Positions 44,433-56,054 of a stretch of 64,000 nucleotides of DNA are shown here, piece by piece. Source of the stretch: Wyeomyia smithii (lineage: Eukaryota; Arthropoda; Insecta; Diptera; Culicidae). The notes under the pieces were generated by a model. The model saw only the letters and a program-made list of their open reading frames with translations, had not been told where the DNA came from and did not search any database. The stretch covers positions 192,184,498 through 192,248,497 of the forward strand of contig NC_073696.1 in NCBI RefSeq assembly GCF_029784165.1, read 5' to 3'. How positions within the stretch are numbered: position 1 is the first letter of the stretch; each line of letters begins with the position of its first letter. The position numbers and the translations under genes are program-made.

Positions 44433-46036
44433 ACCATAAACTAAGTTGCTTTATTACTCCATTTTGGACATTTTATCAAAAGTTGCGTTATAACTTGAGA
44501 TTTCTTAAAAAACAAAAAAAAATCAAATCTTATTTTGTAAATTAAAATTAAGTGATTTTTAAGAATTTCCCATGCAAAACCTATGCCAAAAAGTATACGA
44601 AGAAAATTGCGAAATTAGTCTTGAGTCTTGAAAATTCCTCCACCCGCGGAAAATACTCAGTTTACTAAGTCATTTAGCAGAGAAACGCTGCCCTTTAAAA
44701 AACGTTGTCTAAGGACGCGTTGTCGAAAATTGAAGGTGAAAATTTACACAGAAAATAACTAGTTTTGTTCAATAGTAAATTAAAATGTTTAAAAACTAAA
44801 ATTGAAAAGCCGGGCATTTTTTTAAATTTTGTTCTAGTAAAACTGACGCAATATCTTAGCGTATTATTTAAATTACTGAACAAAATTATGGTTGTTTAAA
44901 CATAAAGAAAAAAAAATAAGGAAGTTCCAATCCTCGAAAACTTTTTATTAGAATCAAACGGACCAATCAAAGCCTTGATAGTGTCTTCGACACAGATAAA
45001 TACAATTATAAATTAAATATCACACAAAACTCTTTGTTTTAAAATTCGTTCTATCAGAAACTACAGAATCTTAGCTAATCATTGGTGGTAGTTTCTCCTG
45101 CCGTACCAAAAAAACTATTAAATAAAGTGGTTGTTCAAAAAACAAAAAGGTTAAAATTTTATAAAAAAAAATTTCTATATTTTTTTCACCATGTATATTT
45201 TCGTGAAGATAAAATCACTACCCACAACTTTGCCGAAGATATTATACTCTTCAAACAAACCATTTTGTCTCTAAAAACGTCTTTTATCATCATGTTCATC
45301 TCGTCTATAGGCAACTATATTAAAGAGGTTACCCTGATACAAAAGATGCAATTTTTCGAAGATTTCACCTATTGAAAATGGTGCACACTTTTAAAAAATA
45401 TCACTTGAGTGGAAATGGTTTAAATACCTGTAAATTATCCATAAGTTCTTGTAGAGGTAGTAACGAGAAGCATTTTTGCCCAACAAAACATGACACAAAC
45501 TGGGTATTATGAAATATGAGTGGTTCTAACAAAAAAAAAATGCAAATTATTCAATAACATTCCAAGATACGTGAAAATACTGAATTGTGAGTATTTGACG
45601 GCTTTATTATCTACAAAAAAAAAAAACAGAGAAAAATAAATCGGAAGGGAAAATCCAATTGCTGAATACGTTGTACATGTAGCATTTGACTTGAAATAAA
45701 ACAAGTTGAAGAACCTAGAGCATCTGAAATATATGACAAACGATTGACCATACGCCATACAAACATTGTAGCAATCGTGATTGATCTTGCAGATTATCAG
45801 ACCTAAACTCAAGAATGATGATGAGAACTTTGATCTTGAACATCGGATATACAAGACCTTATCTTTACTTTAACTCGAACATGTTCTTTGAACATCTGCA
45901 AATATTTTATCGCAGAAAACCCTACGTTTAAATTTAGCGCGAGTCAAACATAAAAAAATAACGTCTTTAACCCTTAAATGCGCAATGTTGTTTTAAACCA
46001 ACACTACTAAAAACGTTTTATACGTATTTCAGTATT
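44433..46036. other. No gene seen
   Basis: Strongly AT-rich with many A/T runs. Open frames are short and of biased composition. No TSD or inverted repeat was resolved. Confidence 0.45.
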
Positions 46037-48098
46037 TTTGCCTTTCTCCTATAAGGTATAACAATCACTTGCAAAACCGAAAGTATAAAAGTGCTCCAAA
46101 GGGCCGAATGGCATATATCACTCGACTCAGCTCGACGAGCTGAGCATTTTCTGTATGTGTGTGTGTGTATGTGTGTGTGTATGTGTGTGTGTATGTGCAT
46201 ATTTTTATTCTCACTCACTTTTCTCAGAGATGGCTGAGCCGATTTTTATTAAATTAATTTTAAATGAAAGGTCTCTTTGTCCCATAACACCCTATTAAAT
46301 TTCATTGTAATCGGATTTTTAGTTTAGAGGTTATGTTTCAAAATGTAAAAATCATGAAACATCATTATCTCAAAAACTACACAACCGATTTGAACAAAAT
46401 TGATTTCAAATGAACGGGCTACCTTGAAAACCCTTAACTTTTGAATTTCATTAAGATTGAACTTGTGGTTCAAAAGTTATGACAAGAAACGTGTTTTGAA
46501 GACTACTTAATCTCACTCATGTTTCTCAGAGATGGCTGGACCGATTTTCATAAAATCAGTGTCAAATGGAAGGTCTAGTTGCCCCATAAGACCCTATTGA
46601 TTTGTTTTGCAATCGGACTATTACTTTGCCTGTTATGTTTAAAAATGTGAAATCCAGCTATGAAAAGAAACATATTCCGAAGACTACTCGGACTCACTCA
46701 CTTTTCTCAGAGATGGCTGACCCGCTTTCCACAAAATTAGTGTCAACTAATAAGTCTAGCTGCCTCGTAATACCCTATTGAATTTTACTGTAATCGGACT
46801 GTAACTTCGTCTGTAAAGTACCATAATGTGAAAATCACGAAACCAGTACCATAATGTGAAAATCACGAAACTTCATTATTTGAAACCTTAACTAGACTTC
46901 CACAACATGATCTACCACAACTCTTTCCCACTCTGCGAGAACATTCCAAGTTAGGGGGTACAATCGATATGAAAAATATTGCCAAGGGGTACGCGGACAA
47001 AAAAAGGTTGAGAACCGCTGTCATATTGGATGGTATTTGGTTATTTTAGGCTGTTTTTCACAAACCGGAAGTCGCCATCTTGGATTTCAAAATGGTATTT
47101 AATATAATTTCTGGCCTCTGAGCGTCATTCTGGTTTAAAAAACACCCATAGTGGGTGTAATTTGATCATTTTCGATTTTAGCTGCTGTGTATCATTCTAG
47201 ATCCGGAGATACTCATGTTAGACGGAAATCGGCCATTTTTGGCTGTTTTCCAGAAACCACAAGTTGCCATCCTACAATTCATAATGGTGTCTGAAGTCAA
47301 TCTGTGGCTCCAGTGCATCATTACGATTCCGAAAATACCCATATTGGGTGGTATTTGGTCGTTTGCCGCTGGTTTTCCGTAGCCGGAAGTCGCCATATTA
47401 GAATTCAAAACGGTATCTGTGGTCGAATTCAGCTCCTGTGTATCTTTCTTGTGGTCCCCGTGGCTCTGTGGTCAGCGGTGTCGAGGATCTTTTTGAGCTG
47501 GAAATTTTGGTGTATCGTTGTACTTATCCTACACATGCAAAATGTGCCAAAAACAATATCCAAAATGTTGCCTGAGGTAGATTATGGAACATATTTGTTA
47601 CCACTAAAAACATTCACCTGCCAAATATGGTTCCAATCAGTTGATTAGTTCGCGAGATGTGCAGAAATTTGTGCAGAAACATGTGCTTCCATAAAAAGGA
47701 GGGGCGTCGAACCATTATGGACATATTTATTACCCTTTAAAACATCCACATGCCAAATTCGGTTTCATTTGCTTGGTTTGTCCTTGAGTTGTGCAGAAAT
47801 GTATGTTTCATTTGTATTGGACCCCTCCTTTCCAGAAGAGGGGGGGTCTCAAACTATCATAGGAACCTTTATCGGGACCAAAAACCCCTACATACAAATT
47901 TTCACGTCGATCGGTTCGGTAGTTTTCGAGCCTATATGGATCAAACAGACAGATAGACCGGACTACATTTTTATATGTATAGATTACAACATCAATATTT
48001 TAGAACCTTAAGAGTAAATATACATTTATTGGATTGAAGCGTTCATGTAAATCTATTTTTAGAAATAAAAGTTTGAATGAGAAAGGCTGGGTCTGACC
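46037..48098. mobile_element. Modular dispersed repeat with CCTTTCTC ends
   Basis: The left end includes TTTGCCTTTCTCC and the right end GAGAAAGGCTGGG, short inverted similarity. Inside, a module starting near TCTCAGAGATGGCTG (46226, 46526 and 46709) and containing CCC(A/T)ATAA...ACCCTATTGA and AATCGGA occurs three times, about 180-300 bases apart. A second module with CGGAAGTCGCCAT then TTCAAAATGGT recurs from 47060 to 47415. A GT microsatellite lies at 46157-46200. Non-coding; probably a non-autonomous transposon of unknown superfamily. Confidence 0.55.
47450..47566 (+). mobile_element. SINE family A fragment inside the modular repeat
   Basis: GTCCCCGTGGCTCTGTGGTC then AGCG joins directly to GTCGAGGATCTTTTTGAGC, skipping the B-box region present at 49-318, and continues to GTGCCAAAAACAATATC. 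An internally deleted copy nested in the larger repeat. Confidence 0.7.
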
Positions 48099-48447
48099 GC
48101 TAGGTGGATTAATTTAGGTTTTAGAAATATAATTCATTAGAACAGCTCTCTAGACTCTAACGAAGAAAACTTAACAGCTGGTAGTACTGTATTTGAATGT
48201 TTTGTTTTTACTTTTGCTGTCAAAATCTCGGGAACGAAAAAAAACATGGCGAGATTCCCGATTGGTGCTGACTGTCTTTGAAAATAAATTTTGAAATAAA
48301 GTTAGTGGTTAGTGAAAATGTCAGTAATTATAAATCATTAATTATACTAACAAAAGGTCAATTTTAAAGTTGCGGTTAACAAAAGTAATTGCTCAGACTT
48401 TATCCTGCGATAAAGTCACAGTGTTGTTTAAAAACAACATGGTAATA
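48099..48447. other. No gene seen
   Basis: AT-rich flank between two repeats. Nothing recognised. Confidence 0.5.
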
Positions 48448-49418
48448 GGGTAACGGGGGTATTTTGGCCCACATGCATATTTTGGCCCACCCGGTAACAT
48501 TTTACGCATTTTATCTGAGAAATCAATGAATATTAGAAAACTATACATGCAACATTGAATAACACACCTAAGAATCATACTACACTATAATTTTCGGCGA
48601 AAAACTGGCTCTAGGTAGTGTTTTTTTGGAATTACTTCATACATATTCAAAGTCATGGCAGAGTCAACCCAAAGTCAAGAGGAAGTGGTAATAAACAAGT
48701 CAACGTCCGGAAGCTATTGTTACAAATATGTATGCTTTAAAACAATTCGTTGTTGTAGTAACATCAATAAAATGTCATAGGAACAGTTTGTATACTCTAA
48801 CATGTTGGAAAAAGTTGAAAAAGTGGTTAAACGCATGGCTGAAATATGTTTGCCTCTTTCTGAAGCAAACATATTTTGACCATGCCAAGTTTTGACATCT
48901 CTTTGATTACCGTTCGGCCGTTGCACGTGAACAAAGAACCGGCTTGTGACAATTTACAGGTAATTACTTCTTAATTTATCACATTTAACGATATGAAATT
49001 AGATGAGAATGCCTGTAAAACCACTGTGAGAAAAAACATTTCATTTTTAGATGCCTAAAATTTACAAAAATTCACAGCAGAAGAATGTTCTCCTAAAACC
49101 CACTTTTTTTGCTTTAAAAATACCGATGATGATCTTAAATATAATTAGTCCAAACTATTTCCATACACGTCTGTAGATATAAAGGTGGGCCAAAGTAAAA
49201 ATTTGGTGGACCAAAATATGTTTTTAGCACTTCGTAGAAATTTTGATATTTCTAGGATATTTTTCAATATATTGCATTGTTGAACGGTGTATATTAAAAT
49301 AGACACTTAGCTTTTAACAATGGTATAATAGAGTAGGTATTTATGTTGAAAAATTGTGTTTGTTTTCAATGAACTGTGCGAACACTTCCCAAAGCTGGCC
49401 AAAATACCCCCGTTACCC
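48448..49418. mobile_element. Large MITE with GGGTAACGGGGG ends
   Basis: Perfect inverted termini beginning GGGTAACGGGGGTATTTTGG and continuing CC, flanked by TA (48446-48447 and 49419-49420). GGCCCACC or GGTGGGCC motifs recur inside. 971 bases, non-coding. Terminus and duplication link it to the shorter GGGTAA elements at 6080-6289 and 14309-14550. Confidence 0.85.
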
Positions 49419-50007
49419 TATTTGCACATTAAGAAGTAAATCTTTCAAATTTTTTATGCATATTGGTTAGTTTTAGGGTAGTAAAACTGTTAAACAAAGA
49501 TTTTATGTTTTTAGATGATTTTTTAACGTTGTGCGCATTTAATGGTCTCATAGTTTTGTGAACAGTATCACATTTTGTAGGCTCAGATTTGTTTTCACTT
49601 AGATCTTTGGGCATGAAGAAACATTTGACCGTAGAAAAGCTCACATTTCATCGGTTGCAATATCGAATACGAGAACAATAAAAGCATTAAAAGTCGTGAC
49701 TTTTAACTTTTACGCAGGTTTGTGAATCAAAGCACAATTTTTAGCAATCAGAACCTTCACTTGTCGTCCCTCTAAGCGTGAAAAACAAAGTACCAAAAGT
49801 GAATGGAATTCCTAAAAATTATAATTTAATATTGATCAATTATTGAATTTCACAGAAACTCAATTTGAAAAGAAGCACCAGAACCAAATTAGATTAATTC
49901 TATCTAAATAAAGAGTATGTTAAGTAGTTCATGCTTGATTCTTTAGACTACAGACAAAACTCCTGAAAGTAGAAAGTTTGGAAGATTGCACCGCATCTAA
50001 TTATTAA
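49419..50007. other. No gene seen
   Basis: AT-rich. Nothing recognised besides short open frames. Confidence 0.5.
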
Positions 50008-50745
50008 GGGGTTATATACCTTCTTGGTCGAGAAAAATGAGGGAAGTTTGAATTTATTTTTAAGTGCATAGCACCATTTTCATTGCATCAAAGTGGTATT
50101 TTTCTGAAAGTACAGTTTATCAACAACAAGAAAATACGTTTGATTTTGAGATATACCAATTATTACTGGAGTAATGGCCGTTTCCCCGAAACGCTATTTT
50201 CTTGCAGAGGCTTGCGGTGATCCAGATAGAGACTCAGCGGATCAACCGAAATCAAAAGCTCATGTTATTTCATTAGTTTAGAAGTGTGCCGGGTCCTTGA
50301 ACGATCGCTTTTATGAGTATTTTGTTTTCAGTGCAAACGGGAACGTTTTTCCCAAAAAATGCACGTTTTGAGCACGAAAAATTGCATTAAAAAAGTTGCG
50401 GCAAAATGTAACTGTATGTTTCAAAAAGCGATCGTTCAAGGACGGGCGAATTTTATAACGAAAATTTAAAAAAAAAGATGAAGGAAAAAGGGTTCAGTAG
50501 TTTTCCCGCAATCAGGATCTCGGCAAAGTCATTTTCCGGAAAAAACTATTCCGAGATAATCGCGTGTAAAGTTTCAAGTTTAGCTTATGCGGCCGTGGCG
50601 AGGCGCGTTGCAAATCGCTCTAACTTTCTTCCTATTGCTCAATTCTTTATGAAAATTTGTGGAAATGTTCTCAAGATGTTGTATTTGAAGCTAATGTAAT
50701 AAAAAAATTTCCGGTTTTTTGAAAACTAAAAAGGTATATAACCCC
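50008..50745. mobile_element. MITE with TTAA duplication and GGGGTTATATACC ends
   Basis: Ends GGGGTTATATACCTT and its complement, flanked by TTAA (50004-50007 and 50746-50749), the duplication used by piggyBac-like and a few other superfamilies. GATCGTTCAAGGAC and GTCCTTGAACGATCG near 50294-50310 and 50428-50443 form an internal inverted pair. A 73-codon open frame at 50478-50699 has no recognised domain and is treated as incidental. Confidence 0.8.
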
Positions 50746-50749
50746 TTAA

Positions 50750-51181
50750 CACTGTTTTTAAATGTACACTTATACGCACAAATTCAAGGGCATATACTCA
50801 CCAAATTTACTTCAAGAATACTTTTATCGTACAATCTTTTGTCTATTTGAATAAACCAAAAGCCTTTTGCGGTGTTAAGCTTGATGATGGTATAAGTTTT
50901 CTTAATACTGTTGTAACATAAAATGCAGATTCTGATTTGACATCGAGTTGTTGAGAAACCGGCTAGCCTCTCTTACGTAAGCTGTCAGCATTATGACCAC
51001 ACTGCAGTAGCCACAATGACATCGTGATGAATTTTTTGCTGCAAACATACTCACTCTTGTTCAGCAGGCTCATACTCCCACGCCTGATATGCACATACAC
51101 GTGCATCATAATTTCCCAATCAATAAATATTACAGAAAAAAAAATCCTGAACATGACGGAGTAGAAATAAAATTTCCTCAC
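50750..51181. other. Intron sequence next to the putative first exon
   Basis: On the minus strand this begins with the donor GTGAGG at 51176-51181. No further exon recognised. Confidence 0.45.
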
Positions 51182-51328
51182 CTGATCGCTACCCCAGTCG
51201 CTAATGAAGGCCGCCGTGTTTGAGTTTTCCCTTCGAAACTCGCCAAAGTCCAAAGCCGCCCCCGGTGGTATCTTCTGGTGCAGCTTCAGTGCCAGCCCCA
51301 TAGTGAGCACTTCACCTCCCAACTCCAT
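51182..51328 (-). CDS. Putative first coding exon of the SIFamide-receptor-like gene
   Basis: Minus strand, 49 codons from an ATG in strong context (CAGCCATGG) to a CAG|GTGAGG donor in phase 0. The sequence (MELGGEVLTMGLAL...ISDWGSDQ) is GC-rich compared with surrounding DNA and has no signal peptide, as many class A receptors lack one. The receptor exon at 12399-12669 begins in phase 0 on the same strand, so direct splicing would keep frame and give a 65-residue extracellular tail before LFYRH. I do not recognise the sequence itself, which is normal for fast-evolving receptor N-termini. The link to the receptor is inference; it could instead start another minus-strand gene. Confidence 0.5.
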
Positions 51329-52170
51329 GGCTGAGCAACCGGATTCCTCGGCACTGTTTCCGCAACTTTTTGCAATGACCCAGATTCACTCAGACTGCTG
51401 ACTGTAACGCACACTCATACACGCACGTGATTGGCGGGGTCACTAATCCATTTTCATTTTTGAGAATTGAGAATTATTTTCTAAACTTATATCTTTTTTC
51501 TTTCTTTTCTTACTTGTAGGGCCAGCTTGCGCTTTTTCCGCCAGTGATAACAAACGGTTGCGAACTGGTTTGACTGAAGAAAAGCTTTTCGTCACGCACA
51601 GGATTACATTCCAAGTTTTCTTCTTCTGATATAAATACTCTTTCTTCAAAAATAAATACACAAAACTATAAATCAATGTGAATTCATGTTTTCTTCCATG
51701 TTATCAACTATTTTACACGAAATGTAGCTGAATTATTCCGTTTGCCTTAATATTACAAACTTTTCACTAGTACGGGTATTCTCTTTAGTATGGTTATTTT
51801 CAGCAATAATATATTCTCGATTGTTTAAAATTTTGCCATGTTTCAGTTATGCCTCTAAAATACTTCACATTCACTTATACTCAATAATGAATTTATCTAA
51901 GCACAATATATTTCTTTTTATTCTTGTTTGCTATATTTAAACTGGTTCAGATCGATCTTACGAACTACAACTTGCTCCTCTAGGAGTATTTCCAAAAAAT
52001 GTTTCCAAGTATCCTCCTAACAGTTAAGCTTAAATCTTGTTTCCGGCGGAGGGGCTGGTAAAAAAGAAGAATAGTAGACCAACCAAGTTCACTTGGAGGT
52101 TGCTGCTTTATTGTTACTTCTGTTGTGCTTCATTCCGATAACGTTGCCAAACTGAAATAAACCCTGATTC
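51329..52170. other. Upstream region of putative first exon
   Basis: The first 90 bases upstream on the minus strand are moderately GC-rich and could be 5'UTR. The remainder is AT-rich. No distinct core promoter was resolved. Confidence 0.4.
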
Positions 52171-52715
52171 TGTGTGGAAAATTAAACCGTCTGCAAGAAC
52201 TTTTCCCGCTCTCGGGCAACACACTTCTTGCGAGCGCCCACTCTCAGTCAGTCAGTCCAGCCAGCCAACATGTCAGTGCTCTTCGCCTCTCCTGCCCCAT
52301 GCAGCTCCAAAAAGGAAGCTCTTCTGTTGGTTTCCCCTCCCGCGGGAAAATCATTCTCGGTACCACCAAAATCGACGATCGTTGGCAGTCTCAGGACGAG
52401 CGCATAAATAACAGTCGCATGTCTTCGGGTCTTTGGCTTCGCTTCTTCCTGTATATTGCAATTCTCTCCGGTTCTCTGGTACGGTTGCACAGCCCGACTT
52501 GTGGCCGATGTCCTCTGGATGGTTTGTATCCGGAAGAAGAAGGGTTCAAAAACCTACAACTGCGCGCGCATTTTTCGAACTTGAAATGGCATGCACATAT
52601 GCAGGCTTCTCTCCGAGCCATAAATTTACTCCTTCGATTAGAGGGTTATAGCATGACAGGCGGCTGTTGCTATTTATTACTGTTAACGAGACAAGTTTAC
52701 GTCCGCTGACAAATT
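52171..52715. promoter_or_regulatory. GC-rich island, possible promoter or 5' exon
   Basis: Much less AT-rich than either flank. On the plus strand it contains TCAGTCAGTCAGTCC (about 52244-52258), a run of initiator-like TCAGT motifs, then short ATG-led frames. One, from about 52420, encodes MSSGLWLRFFLYIAILSGSL, which resembles a signal peptide, followed by about 77 unrecognised residues (to 52709). It could be a promoter or leader exon for the minus-strand receptor gene or an independent small gene. Evidence is composition and motifs only. Confidence 0.35.
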
Positions 52716-53949
52716 CAATTGGTTTGAATAAATTATGCGGGGCGATATTAATTTCCTGCGAGACATTATAAAAAAGCTTAGAAATAATTGCTGTATGTTA
52801 AATGCATTTAAAATGAATTTATACTAATACTGGGAGTGCATATCGATGGACGATCGAGCGATTGAAAGAAATTTGCCACAGAATATTGTTTTTGTTCGCT
52901 TCATACAATTGCGCCTGAATCCAAAATCTAGTTATATGAGAAAGCAACGTTTATTTCGATGATCGATATTTAGGATATTTTCAAAAAAAAAAATGATTGC
53001 CAGTATATCGTTACAATCAACGGTATGTTTGTTGTTGTCATACTGGTTTGTGTTGGAAAACCCTAACATTTTACAACAAAAGATCAAAACAATGTTCGCA
53101 GAAAACAAAATCTTACACAAAAAACTCAAAATTTCCAAAAATTTTATCCACAAATAATGAGTATTCTTTTGATCAGATTAATGGACATTACGAAATTGTA
53201 ATTGAACTTCACCCAGTGCAATATCAGAGGCTCATTGCAAATCCGAAAAAAACGGGTGAAAAGTTTTCTGACCGCTGAAAAGCTATAATTTCCCACCAGC
53301 GTTTCAATTGGGATGCTTAGCAGTGTCACATGCACCAATCGACTTAGTTTTGAAAACCGAGATCGGTAAAAGCGCATCATAATGCTCCTACATAACATCG
53401 AACGGAGTCATAGCCTGGTGAGAGACATTTAAAGAGAAACAACGTTTAAAGGCTCGTATCCGCAATTATCCCGAAACTGTGATATAACACACACAAAGCA
53501 TTATTTGTTACTATTTGTTACTATGTAACTATGGGATATGATTCACAAATTCACGGGTTCAAAACTTTATTATTCTCCATTGATGTAAAAATTTCGTGCT
53601 TTGCTCTTCACTCCATCCATTAGATTTTATACAGTCTCCTCGGTGGTCTTGCTGGCAGCTTTGGTCCGAATCCTGGAGGTATTCCTAATTTTTTTTCCGA
53701 AATCTTCTTCACCATTTTGGTCATAGAACTATCCGCACGACTAATATTTTTGTTCAAACCAGATGCTCAAACATCAAAAAATTAAATTTATAATTGAAAA
53801 ATAAGTCAAATCAGCAACAAATTCAAAAACAAAAATGAAGAGAAATCAAATATGAAATGGTTGGAAGCAAACGACTTGCATTGTAAAGTTATTGTAGTAA
53901 CCAATTAACAAAAATAGAATTACATCGAAATTCAGTTAAAAAAACTCAT
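52716..53949. other. No gene seen
   Basis: AT-rich sequence with short open frames. Part near 53600-53740 may be decayed continuation of the transposase relic to its right. Confidence 0.4.
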
Positions 53950-54130
53950 ATTTTTGTCACTTCTTGGTGTCTTGTTGACACTCGAACGTTCAGCAAACTT
54001 TTTTAACACATCCTGGACTGTGGTTTTGAGGAAATTAAGCTTTTTGGCGTGTTCACGTATCGAGAGGTAGGAATTTCAGTGCGGCTGTACAATATCCTTT
54101 CTCGCACGTCTTTTCCGTTCGTCGACATTT
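53950..54130 (-). pseudogene. Tc1-type transposase N-terminal scrap
   Basis: The minus strand reads MSTNGKDVRERIL from an ATG near 54130. After a frameshift it reads REHAKKLNFLKTTVQDVLKK then FAERSSVNKTPRSD. This has the pattern of the helix-turn-helix DNA-binding region of Tc1/mariner transposases (a T-V-x-x-V-L-K-x-F core followed by a basic linker). The catalytic domain was not recognised, so this is a broken fragment. Identification is from pattern only. Confidence 0.4.
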
Positions 54131-54349
54131 TGAGGACTGTTTAAAGAATGCAAAACAAATCAAAGTAGGTGAAAGTATAAACCCCCAGCATGCTTGAATG
54201 AAGAAAGTCGCTCATAGCTTGAATATTGCAAGAGTTACACTAATTTGAAGGTGTCTGAATTATTGCGTGTACAAACCTTAGCTGCAAAATTACAATCCAA
54301 TCGACTTTCTTGAATTTGCCCGTCGCCTTTTTATCGGCAATTGAATGTT
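54131..54349. other. Spacer
   Basis: Short AT-rich stretch ending at a T-run that may be the A-tail of the minus-strand R1 relic. Nothing else recognised. Confidence 0.4.
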
Positions 54350-56054
54350 TTTTTTTTATTTTAGGTAGAGGGAAAATTTTCTGCCGAACACCTGAGAGGC
54401 CAACCTCAGGTAGTGTGGAGTTTGACCCACTAAAACCCTCCAATCTTCAGCCCATAATACTCCCCGGGCGACCGCTAGGTATTGCTTCAGGGAGCGGCTT
54501 TTATGCTTTGTGCAACCTCCTGTCTCTATCAATGCTCCTAGCTAATTAACTAACTAGCCTGGAGACTGGCAGTTAGCTAACACTGGCGTGTCGGTGGTCA
54601 ACCTATTGCCTGCTTTACAACTCTAGGACTATTTAAGAGACGGCTGCACAAACCGTTTTCCAGATTTTCGGGTCTACACACATCATCCGAACTAGGCTGT
54701 CCGGAGTAATGTCTGGCCCGTTCACTACCACCATGTCACCGTAAACCATAAACAAAACAAATTTCGAATCAAACCACTGACTCGCGCAAGTAAGTTCCGT
54801 TACTTACTGAAAGCCTTATGCCTAAGCGTTACAGCACACTCGCTACCAGGCCTTGCCGTTTTCCAGATTTTCGGGTCTACACACATCATCCGAACTAGGC
54901 TGTCCGGAGTAATGTCTGGACCGTCCACTACCACCATGTCACACCGCGCACGCGCAAAACGAGGACATTGTCGTATACCAACTCATTTGTACGGCACCGT
55001 AAACCATAAACAAAACAAATTTCGAATCAAACCACTGACCCGCGCAAGTAAGTTCCGTTACTTACTGAAAGCCTTATGCCTAAGCGTTACAGCACACTCG
55101 CCACCAGGCCTTGCTGAGTGTACCGCAACGCTTGGAGCCTGATTCATACAGCACGCAAAATGCAGCGTTGCAATTTTAAAGCTCGACTCTCCAGCTGTTT
55201 CCAGTAGGGGCCCAAGCTGGCCACACATGTAACACATAGAATTAAATATTTTGGCAGTTGTATTTGCCTATAAAAGCAAATGATTTTTAATAAAGACATC
55301 GAATTAATCAATGAGCATTCCGCAGCGACTGGTTTACTCCAGTCTACTCACCGGAATAGCTTTAAACATAAAGAGGTTTTTATCATTGCGAACGGTTTTG
55401 ACTTTTGTCAACTCCGTCACCGCTAAGAAAAGAAACCCCAACGTTCCGCCGGTTAAGTATTCATTCAAGAACAACCAAGTTTATCAAAACATGCTCAGCA
55501 GTCTCTTCCGTATCCACGCACTCGGGGCACATAGGAGATCCCGCATGCCCGAACCTGTATAGATACTGCCTGAAGCAACCATGACCTGACAAAATCTGTG
55601 TCACTTCTTCACTGCGCCTCCTGACCCAACGGATACCACCGGAATAAGTCGTTGCATCCATCTACCTTTTGGGGAACTGGACCATTCATGCTGCAATATG
55701 ATCATCGAGAATGATCTTTTTGTACCTCGTATGCCCCTTGTGTCGCGTTGGTCAAAGCTTTCTACGTCCTTTCTAATGGCTATGCTGATAGGCATCATGC
55801 CGAACAGGACGCAGATTACGTTGTATGAGACTGTACAAAACGCACTTGTAACCCTCAGGAACATGAGCCTGTAGGTACTTTCCAGTTTACCACGATAACG
55901 CTGGCAAGAAGTTTACGCTTGCTTCCATTCACCGCTGAGCTATTCGACATCATTCGAGATAGTGCTGCAATAGCCGTTGAAGCCTTCTCGGAAGCATAGT
56001 TGACGTGACTCCTAAATGTGAGCTTATCGTCAACAATAACCCCCAAGAGCTTAA
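54350..56054 (-). pseudogene. R1-clade relic, 3' part of ORF2 and 3'UTR
   Basis: Related to the intact element at 15459-20841. On the minus strand it shows GVIVDDKLTFRSHVNYASEK, VTSAFCTVSYNVICVLFGMM, DQRDTRGIR, LSGHGCFRQYLYRFGHAGSP and MCPECVDTEETAEHVL, with frameshifts between them. The 3'UTR phrase CTCCCCGGG...TTCAGGGAG is also shared. The T-run near 54349-54357 may mark the A-tail. An insert with a tandem duplication interrupts it at about 54985-55487. The upstream part of the same relic resumes at 63655, beyond a TTAA element. Confidence 0.8.
54654..55114 (-). repeat. Tandem duplication within the R1 relic
   Basis: Unit 1 (54654-54855) and unit 2 (54856-55114) share CCGTTTTCCAGATTTTCGGG at the start and GTAAACCATAAACAAAAC to CAGGCCTTGC at the end. 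Unit 1 lacks 57 bases present in unit 2. The unit contains both R1 coding sequence and foreign insert, so duplication followed the insertion. Confidence 0.75.

Noticed and set aside
50478..50699. 73-codon frame as a small gene
   Set aside because: Lies wholly inside a TTAA MITE with no recognised protein pattern.
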